This document shows positions 16,141 to 21,453 of a DNA stretch of 21,453 nucleotides, piece by piece (position 1 is the stretch's first letter; the number at the start of each line of letters is the position of its first letter). Made by a program: the position numbers and the translations under genes. The notes under the pieces are model-generated. The model had not been told where the DNA came from. It did no database searches and saw only the letters and a program-made list of their open reading frames with translations. Source of the stretch: Firm-04 sp045642925 (GTDB lineage: Bacteria > Bacillota > Clostridia > Oscillospirales > Ruminococcaceae); contig JAZUJW010000061.1 of assembly GCA_045642925.1 (NCBI GenBank), positions 1 to 21,453 of the forward strand, given 5' to 3'.

Positions 16141-16254
16141 TCATGATAATTTCAATCCTTTTTCTCCTGCGGACCATGCCATTGGGATTTCGCCCAATGC
16201 ATTCCGCGTTGTTTGGAAATCGCTGATTTTCAAACAATTCCTCCATTTTTCCAT
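16141..16254 (-). CDS. Candidate 37-residue ORF of unknown function, hairpin-rich
   Basis: A 37-codon frame starts at 16254 behind AAAAGGAAAT and ends at 16141 (MEKWRNCLK...GLKLS). Two hairpins occupy much of it: GTTTGGAAATC/GATTTTCAAAC at 16211-16235 and CATTGGG/CCCAATG at 16180-16199. It lies beyond the terminator of the DprA-like gene and has no visible promoter. It may be a small gene, part of a repeated element, or chance. The rest of the 16110-16510 gap holds two terminators and nothing else I recognise. Confidence 0.28.
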   Translation of the reverse strand: MEKWRNCLKISDFQTTRNALGEIPMAWSAGEKGLKLS

Positions 16255-16271
16255 ATTTCCTTTTTTCTCTG

Positions 16272-16304
16272 CCTCGCATTCCAGAAGTGCGGGGTCCTTT
16301 TTTT
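16272..16304 (+). terminator. Terminator downstream of the SPFH gene
   Basis: CCTCGCA (16272-16278) pairs with TGCGGGG (16288-16294, one G-U), followed by TCCTTTTTTT. It is 163 bases after the SPFH stop. Confidence 0.7.
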
Positions 16305-16335
16305 GCCTGCATAGAGCGGCGGTATCATCATCTTC

Positions 16336-16379
16336 ACAATAAAACAAAACCCACGCAGAATCGACATCTGCGTGGGTTT
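16336..16379 (-). terminator. Terminator of the helicase/DprA-like operon
   Basis: AAACCCACGCAGA (16347-16359) and TCTGCGTGGGTTT (16367-16379) form a perfect 13-bp stem. On the minus strand it continues TGTTTTATTG. It lies about 130 bases after the DprA-like stop. Confidence 0.88.
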
Positions 16380-16510
16380 GATTGATTTCTGAAAGAACTG
16401 AAAAATCAGCGCTTGGAGAACTTTTGCACCGTTTTTTCAGCCTGTATAGGCGATTCATAGAAACTGTGAGTGCTGTATGAGTGCTATACAGATGATTGCA
16501 GACTGCCGAA

Positions 16511-17461
16511 TCAGGTGTTATCAAACAACGAAAGCTGGACGAATTCATCCTCTTTTGGCTTTGGGGCGACCGAAATATTGCCATCCCAGTTTTCATCAAT
16601 GGGTGTCGCGCCGAGTTTGATTAGCTCCTGATTCCCTTTGTACTCTGGATGATTCCAGCAAAATACAGGTGCGATCTCATGACGGATACAGTCTGTCGCG
16701 CCACTCCATGTACCGCCTTTTTTGTAGTCAGAGCGGACAATTACCGTGCCTTCCGACTGTGTGTAGATATATTTGTTCCGCATCATTGCGGTCGCAGCGG
16801 TAAATCCCATATCTGGTTTCACGGCTGAAAGCAAGAGCAGTTGATTGTTCTGGATAGCAGAAATTGTTTGTTTGCTGCGAATTTGCTTCACCATGGAATC
16901 AGCTAGGAACACAACAGCCTGACTACCATTCTGAATAGAACAATCCGCAGAAATGGTGTCGATTCCTTTGGCACCTCCTGATACGACTGCATATTCGAGT
17001 GTGTTAATTTTGGAAACGATTTTTTCAGTGAATTTACAGTCGGTTTCATCAATATTACGCGAGCCTGCAAATCCGACACATTTTTGATCGGCAAGCTTAA
17101 TATTTCCTGCATAATAAAAGAGCGGCGGACAGCTTTTTCCTAGTCTTGCTTTGATTTTTTTCGGATAATTGGTATCTGCACGAGTAACAATAGAAATACC
17201 CATACTTTCGTATTTTTCCATTTCAAACGCAAGACTGCCTCCACGATTCAGCAGATGATGAATCCGATCTATTTCCGATTTGCTTAGACGCAGGTTATTA
17301 AGTTCGGTGTCGGACATTTCTGCCAGGTCATACGGCTGCAATTCTGCCTGCATGAGAACATCCGCCAGCTTTGACCATTCTGATGGTTCATACGGCTTGT
17401 AGTCAGCGCTTTGCAGGATATGGCTGCAAAGCATGAAGATTACTTCTGAATTTCTGTTCAT
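16511..17461 (-). CDS. Divergent DprA/Smf-like protein
   Basis: The 316-residue protein has the DprA Rossmann-like core: PPLFYYAGN (about 112-120), VGFAGSR (128-134), VVSGGAKGIDTISAD (160-174), RNKYIYTQSEGTVIVRSDYKKGGT (229-252) and GNQELIKLGATPI near the end. DprA loads RecA on single-stranded DNA during transformation, and its domain belongs to the nucleotide-binding SLOG group. This copy differs from a housekeeping DprA: SGGAKGID in place of SGLAxGID, Asp for the usual His after it, and no topA neighbour. Its ATG overlaps the helicase stop by 4 bases (ATGA), so the two proteins are probably made together and work together. A specialised DNA-sensing or defence role is inferred. Confidence 0.85.
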   Translation of the reverse strand: MNRNSEVIFMLCSHILQSADYKPYEPSEWSKLADVLMQAELQPYDLAEMSDTELNNLRLSKSEIDRIHHLLNRGGSLAFEMEKYESMGISIVTRADTNYPKKIKARLGKSCPPLFYYAGNIKLADQKCVGFAGSRNIDETDCKFTEKIVSKINTLEYAVVSGGAKGIDTISADCSIQNGSQAVVFLADSMVKQIRSKQTISAIQNNQLLLLSAVKPDMGFTAATAMMRNKYIYTQSEGTVIVRSDYKKGGTWSGATDCIRHEIAPVFCWNHPEYKGNQELIKLGATPIDENWDGNISVAPKPKEDEFVQLSLFDNT

Positions 17462-19533
17462 TCCTGATTCTCCCTGTTTTCAGAACTGTCAGCAAGTGCA
17501 AACGGGAACACCATTTTGCACCCTGCCTGCATCAAACGATAGCCACAAACGGTCATAGTCCATCTGGAATCCACAATATCATCAACAAGAATGACACGTT
17601 CAGGCATCGTAGAAATATCCGAATCCACCTCGAAAGATTCCCACGCATTTCTACATTGATAAAAGCTGTTTTCCATATCTTTCTGCGGTCGGCTGGTTGT
17701 CTTTTTTAGCAGCGGCTGAAACGGAATATGGCATTTTTCAGCAAGCTGTGCTGCAAATTCTGAGACAATCTGACTGCGTAGAGATGGCACACAGGTGATT
17801 GCCGTGATTTGTTTTTCTGCGATAATTGGACGCAGAACGGATGCCGATTTTCCAACGAGTTCCGTACAGAATCCTTTCGGTATGCCATATTTTCCCTGTT
17901 TGACCATTGTGCCGTATCCCGGATCACCGTATTTTGATAAACTAATTCCTGTTTCATTTCGCAGGTCAATCGCACTTTGTCCGGTGAAATACTCTTTGTC
18001 AGGAAAGATTTTTCTTGGCTCAATGGACAACAAAAGCTGTTCCAGATACATCTGTGCCTGCTCGACCAGTTTGGGTTCTGCTGTTTCAGGATATTCTGCA
18101 TATCCAAGACAGTTTCTGCAAATACCGCAATTCTGCGTTGTTTTATCATCCAGACAGTTGACGACAAAACGACTCAAACACTCTGTTGTTCTGGTCAACG
18201 CCTGCATCTGTGCTTGTTCTCGATATCGAATGTTTTTTATCGCTTCATAATGCTCCAGATTGTAGTGGAATAGTTTTGTTGTCGCGTAATACCGTGACTT
18301 GTCTTTGATAATCATTTCTTCATTTCGCAGAAACATGAGCGTCTTTTCAACACGATTTTTTCGAATATTTACCTTACTCTCGACCTGTCGTTCTGTCAAG
18401 CCTTTTTCTGAATGTTCCAATACGATATTGTACACATCTGCCGCTTCTTTGGGTGATGGAAATGCTGTTTCAATAAAGTAATTCTGAATTGTGATATCTT
18501 CCGTGCCACACATAAGAAAAGTATAGGCACGAGGGATGTTTCTGCCTGCACGACCGATCTGCTGATAATACGCTACAATATTGGAAGGCTGTTGATAATG
18601 AATGATAAACGAAATATCTTCCTTGTCATAGCCCATGCCAAGTTTGATTGTTGCAACTAGGACTTTCAACTGATTATTATGGAGCATGCGTTCTGCCGAA
18701 TCGGTACTTTCCTGCGATAAACCTGAATGATATGCCACGGCATTGATGCCGTTTTTGACCAAAAAATCTGCAAGATGCTCACAGTCTCTTTGCGTCAGGC
18801 AATAGATGATTCCGCTTCCTGGAAGAATTGGAACATTCTGAAGAATCCAAGCATACCGTTCTGCCTGTGTTAGAAGATGTAGAATCTGAATCGAAAGTGA
18901 TTTTCGCATCAGTTCTCCTCTGGAAATAAAAACGTCATTGCCAAACTGTTGTTTTAAGTCCTCTATGACACGCTCATTTGCGGTTGCTGTGGTGCCAAGC
19001 ACAGGAACTGTATGAGGCATTCTCTGAACGATGCGGTTTAACCGTGTGTATTCCAGACGAAAATCGTGTCCCCAGTCTGAAATACAATGTGCCTCATCAA
19101 TGACGAGCAATCCAATGTCGATTTTTGTGATGACTTCTTGTATTTCGTCTTTCAACAGGGTTTCAGGCGTGATCAGAACCAGATCAATCGTCCCAGCCTC
19201 CATTGCTGAGAGTATTTCCTCGCGGTTGTCTTTGGTTTGACTATTCAGGACGGCACACCGCAATCCGAGCTTTTCAGCGGCTTGCAGCTGATTGTTCATC
19301 AGAACCAGCAGTGGACTGACAACAATGGTCATGCCCTTTCCATGACTGCGCTGAATTTGCGTACATACAAAATAGACCAGACTTTTGCCCCAGCCTGTCT
19401 TCTGTACAACCAGACTTCTGTTGTGCGTCAGCGTCGCTTCAATCGCTTCATACTGTCCCTCGCGAAAAGACGCATTTTCGCCGTACAGTTTTTGGATTGT
19501 CTGAAGAGCCTCTTCATAGATCGCCTGATTCAT
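17458..19533 (-). CDS. RecQ-family DNA helicase fused to a phosphoribosyltransferase-like domain
   Basis: The 691-residue protein starts with a superfamily 2 helicase: Walker A TGWGKS (46-51), DEAH box (147-150) followed by CISDWGHDFR, the TTATA motif (181-185) and motif VI QQIGRAGR (324-331). A RecQ-like Zn site follows (Cys460, 469, 472, 475). The C-terminal part (about 500-691) ends with ERVILVDDIVDSRWTM (645-660), which looks like the PRPP-binding loop of type I phosphoribosyltransferases. RecQ unwinds DNA 3' to 5'; the added domain is not found in housekeeping RecQ. The ATG at 19533 follows GGCGGTGA; the frame could extend to a TTG at 19554, but that lacks support. It is coupled to the DprA-like gene. 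The substrate of the phosphoribosyltransferase-like domain is unknown. Confidence 0.88.
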   Translation of the reverse strand: MNQAIYEEALQTIQKLYGENASFREGQYEAIEATLTHNRSLVVQKTGWGKSLVYFVCTQIQRSHGKGMTIVVSPLLVLMNNQLQAAEKLGLRCAVLNSQTKDNREEILSAMEAGTIDLVLITPETLLKDEIQEVITKIDIGLLVIDEAHCISDWGHDFRLEYTRLNRIVQRMPHTVPVLGTTATANERVIEDLKQQFGNDVFISRGELMRKSLSIQILHLLTQAERYAWILQNVPILPGSGIIYCLTQRDCEHLADFLVKNGINAVAYHSGLSQESTDSAERMLHNNQLKVLVATIKLGMGYDKEDISFIIHYQQPSNIVAYYQQIGRAGRNIPRAYTFLMCGTEDITIQNYFIETAFPSPKEAADVYNIVLEHSEKGLTERQVESKVNIRKNRVEKTLMFLRNEEMIIKDKSRYYATTKLFHYNLEHYEAIKNIRYREQAQMQALTRTTECLSRFVVNCLDDKTTQNCGICRNCLGYAEYPETAEPKLVEQAQMYLEQLLLSIEPRKIFPDKEYFTGQSAIDLRNETGISLSKYGDPGYGTMVKQGKYGIPKGFCTELVGKSASVLRPIIAEKQITAITCVPSLRSQIVSEFAAQLAEKCHIPFQPLLKKTTSRPQKDMENSFYQCRNAWESFEVDSDISTMPERVILVDDIVDSRWTMTVCGYRLMQAGCKMVFPFALADSSENRENQE

Positions 19534-19623
19534 GAAACAATCACCGCCTTTCAAAAGAAATACTATTATCTAGTGTATCAATGCACCTTAACCGGAGCAC
19601 TATTTATAATTATCTTTTGAAAT

Positions 19624-19629
19624 ATTATA
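19624..19629 (-). promoter_or_regulatory. Possible -10 box upstream of the helicase operon
   Basis: Minus strand TATAAT (19629-19624), about 90 bases before the helicase start, in a very AT-rich stretch. No good -35 box lies 17 bases upstream (AATAAA only), so the call is weak. Confidence 0.35.
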
Positions 19630-19647
19630 CTGATTTCAAAAATAGTT

Positions 19648-20184
19648 TTATTGAGCCAACCCATTATCGGCGATATACTGCATAAAGCGCTCAATCATAT
19701 CATTTGTACGCTTTATTATATCAGCCTCAATGAAATCGTCTTTGGTGTTAGCAAGACTCAGCAGCTCATTGATCTTTGTACCTTTCTTTTCCTGCTTTCT
19801 GCTGTTGATATATCCATTGTAATACTTCTTTTTATCTTCAAAACGATAATCAGAAGCACGGATATTGATACGCTTTTCAAGCATAGCCTTGTTACCGAGA
19901 GTCTCAAGGTTTTTAGTGTTGGTAAGTGATTTCTCTTTATCTTGGCGGCTTTTAGCATAAATATGCTCAATCTCGAATACTGTCTCTAGAGCAAGGAGTT
20001 CCTGTGATTCATCAAGGAATGCCCACCAAGCTAACATTGCCTTCGTGATCGGACGTGCATTATTGAAACTGAAATTTAGGAAAGTAGCCTTTACGGAGTT
20101 TATATCAAATTTGAAATCGTCAAAAGATACTGGCTTATCATTGGATAGGTGATCTGAAATGTCTTGGGTTTCATTCCATTTTCC
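19648..20184 (-). pseudogene. C-terminal remnant of a DUF262/DUF1524 (GmrSD-like) nuclease
   Basis: The frame is open from just after a TAA at 20185-20187 to the stop at 19648, 178 codons, with no start codon that has a ribosome binding site. An internal ATG at 20037 gives at most 129 residues. The sequence ITKAMLAWWAFL, then FEIEHIYAKSRQ, then NLETLGNKAMLEKRIN, resembles the HNH-like DUF1524 nuclease region that ends GmrSD-type modification-dependent restriction proteins. The DUF262 NTP-binding part, several hundred residues, is missing. Its 5' end overlaps the 3' end of the XRE gene in another frame, which points to a deletion joining two genes. Confidence 0.7.
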
Positions 20185-20540
20185 TTATACAGTTCTATGA
20201 TGGTATCTCGTCGTTCCTCAATATCTCTGAGTAGCCAATGCAGTTCCCGCGAATATTCAGCAATACCGTTGTTACCGAATGTTCTATAATCAACTTTATC
20301 AAGTCTTTTGGTTTTGTGGGGTTCATCAGGAAGATATAAATATGCAAATGGAACCCTGTAATACTTGGCTAATTTCTTGGCTTGGGGTAACGTCGGATAT
20401 GCCTCGCCATTTTCCCACGATTCAATTGTTTCAATAGGTACATTCATGTGTTTTGCGGCTTGTTCGGTGGAAATAGCATCAAGATTTCTTGCCCATTTCA
20501 AAACAACAGGAGTAATTAATGCAGGAATGCTTTTTGACAT
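20100..20540 (-). CDS. XRE-family regulator, truncated (ImmA/IrrE-type N terminus)
   Basis: The 146-residue protein has an N-terminal helix-turn-helix (about 15-70, ISTEQAAKHMNVPIETIESWENGEAYPT), then KVDYRTFGNN and a helical segment LLRDIEERRDTIIELYKENG. This resembles the N-terminal half of XRE-ImmA/IrrE proteins, which normally carry a metallopeptidase with HExxH further on; that part is absent. The last 25-30 residues run over the nuclease remnant in a different frame and are probably junk. AGGAGGCG upstream supports the start at 20540. A promoter with an inverted repeat over its -10 box suggests that it once, or still, regulates itself and perhaps the divergent recombinase. Confidence 0.78.
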   Translation of the reverse strand: MSKSIPALITPVVLKWARNLDAISTEQAAKHMNVPIETIESWENGEAYPTLPQAKKLAKYYRVPFAYLYLPDEPHKTKRLDKVDYRTFGNNGIAEYSRELHWLLRDIEERRDTIIELYKENGMKPKTFQITYPMISQYLLTISNLI

Positions 20541-20560
20541 TCTATTCGCCTCCTATCAAC

Positions 20561-20608
20561 GTACACTCTGCTACAATTAAGTGTAACAAAAAAGCGAAAA
20601 AAAGTCAA
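20561..20608 (-). promoter_or_regulatory. XRE promoter with putative operator
   Basis: Minus strand: TTGACT (20608-20603), 17-bp spacer, TACACT (20585-20580). GTACACT (20561-20567) and AGTGTAA (20580-20586) form an inverted repeat covering the -10 box, a plausible autorepression site. Confidence 0.62.
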
Positions 20609-20717
20609 GATAAATATATGATTAATTTGCGATTGATGCTTTTAAGTAGTGTAATATATGTCACTATGAACATGAGATATATCAAAAATGACCTATCATG
20701 CAATTCTATCAAAACAA

Positions 20718-20746
20718 TTGACACAGCAACAACAATATGCTATAAT
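20718..20746 (+). promoter_or_regulatory. Sigma-A promoter of the serine recombinase
   Basis: TTGACA (20718-20723), 17-bp spacer, TATAAT (20741-20746), about 53 bases before the recombinase start. It is divergent from the XRE promoter. Between the two promoters (20609-20717) lies AT-rich sequence with no gene I can support. Confidence 0.88.
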
Positions 20747-20805
20747 AATACTATCAAAAGTGACGAACGTTATTATTAAGAATATAAAAGGAAAGGAACG
20801 CTTAT

Positions 20806-21453
20806 ATGGTATACGGATATTGCAGAATCAGTACACGCAAACAGTCGATTGAAAGGCAAATACGCAATATCAAATCTGCATTTCCATCGGCTATCATTGT
20901 TCAGGAGGCATATACAGGAACATCCGTCAATCGCCCCGAATGGAACAAGCTGTACAAGAAACTGAAAAAGAATGATACAGTGATTTTTGACAGTGTCAGC
21001 AGAATGAGCCGAAATGCTGAGGAAGGCTTTCGACTTTATCAGGAACTGTATAACAAGAGCATCAAGCTTGTTTTTTTGAAGGAACAACATATCGACACAG
21101 AATCCTATCAACAAGCGATGGATGGGATTATTACACAGTCTTTTGACTCAGGTGATTCGGCGACGGATGAACTGGTGAACAGTATCATGTCGGCAATCAA
21201 CAAATTTATGATGAATAAAGTCGAACAGGACATCTATAAAGCCTTTGCACAGTCTGAAAAAGAGGTGCTTGATTTGCGTCAGCGTACCAAAGAGGGAATT
21301 GAAACTGCAAGACTAAACGGCAAACAGATCGGCGCAGTCAAAGGTACTGTCCACACCACTAAAAAATGTATGAAAGTCAAACCGTTGATCATCAAATACA
21401 GTCGTGATTTTCAAGGCACTCTATCTGATAAGGAATGCATCAAGCTGATTGGC
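20806..21453 (+). CDS. Serine recombinase/resolvase, partial at right edge
   Basis: The frame is open from the ATG at 20806 to the end of the window (216 codons) without a stop. The N terminus MVYGYCRISTRKQSIERQI carries the serine recombinase catalytic Ser9 with Arg7, and FDSVSRMSRNAEEGF (61-75) gives the second pair of active-site arginines (66, 69). The segment after residue 100 is longer than in Tn3-type resolvases, and the visible end (from about 190) looks like the start of a helix-turn-helix region. GGAAAGGAACG precedes the ATG. Such enzymes cut and rejoin DNA at short sites, for mobility or inversion. The full length and any attachment site lie beyond the window. Confidence 0.88.
   Translation, partial: MVYGYCRISTRKQSIERQIRNIKSAFPSAIIVQEAYTGTSVNRPEWNKLYKKLKKNDTVIFDSVSRMSRNAEEGFRLYQELYNKSIKLVFLKEQHIDTESYQQAMDGIITQSFDSGDSATDELVNSIMSAINKFMMNKVEQDIYKAFAQSEKEVLDLRQRTKEGIETARLNGKQIGAVKGTVHTTKKCMKVKPLIIKYSRDFQGTLSDKECIKLIG

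Noticed and set aside
16255..16599. Upstream extension of the small minus-strand frame to 152 residues
   Set aside because: It overlaps the end of the DprA-like gene and runs through that gene's terminator (16347-16379). Only the last 37 codons have a possible start site.
20519..20779. Plus-strand 86-codon frame between XRE and the recombinase
   Set aside because: It begins inside the XRE gene on the opposite strand, crosses both promoters, and has no ribosome binding site or recognisable sequence.

Overview
The window looks like a chromosome segment from an anaerobic, low-to-medium GC Firmicute, most likely a gut Clostridia of the Ruminococcus/Oscillospiraceae type. The reasons are sigma-A promoters with TTGACA/TATAAT boxes and 17-bp spacers, strong AGGAGG ribosome binding sites, a Firmicute-style L10 leader, the NifU-like/GGGtGRT gene pair typical of anaerobic Clostridia, a type-2-like isoleucyl-tRNA synthetase and a MetY enzyme. 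The genus is an inference; no 16S rRNA gene is present.

Left part (1-7.9 kb). rplJ-rplL (minus) are preceded by a promoter, an L10 autoregulatory leader and an attenuator. Next comes a two-gene operon (minus) of a NifU-like scaffold and a GGGtGRT protein, whose joint function is unknown. A lone OmpR-type response regulator (plus) has an altered phosphorylation pocket. ileS (minus) has an unusual HHGT version of the HIGH motif. Two inverted copies of a palindromic intergenic repeat lie at 1-177 and 4392-4571 and share an exact 47-bp block.

Middle part (7.8-16.1 kb). A five-gene minus-strand operon runs from one promoter to one terminator: PHP phosphoesterase, malic enzyme, small TSCPD protein, membrane YdcF-like protein, MetY. 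Just upstream is a compact promoter-to-terminator unit predicted to make an RNA of about 100 nt, then dacA (minus). On the plus strand a tRNA-Ser(UGA)/tRNA-Ser(GCU) transcript ends in a strong terminator, followed by a DUF4272 protein and an SPFH/prohibitin-like membrane protein. The leader of the SPFH gene carries a four-run C tract, a G-quadruplex motif on the opposite strand.

Right part (16.1-21.45 kb) is accessory and visibly more AT-rich. It holds a translationally coupled pair, a RecQ-type helicase fused to a phosphoribosyltransferase-like domain and a divergent DprA-like protein. This pair is the best candidate here for an undescribed DNA-conflict system. Next to it is a deletion scar joining a truncated XRE regulator to the C-terminal remnant of a GmrSD-like (DUF262/DUF1524) nuclease. 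A divergently transcribed small serine recombinase runs off the right edge.
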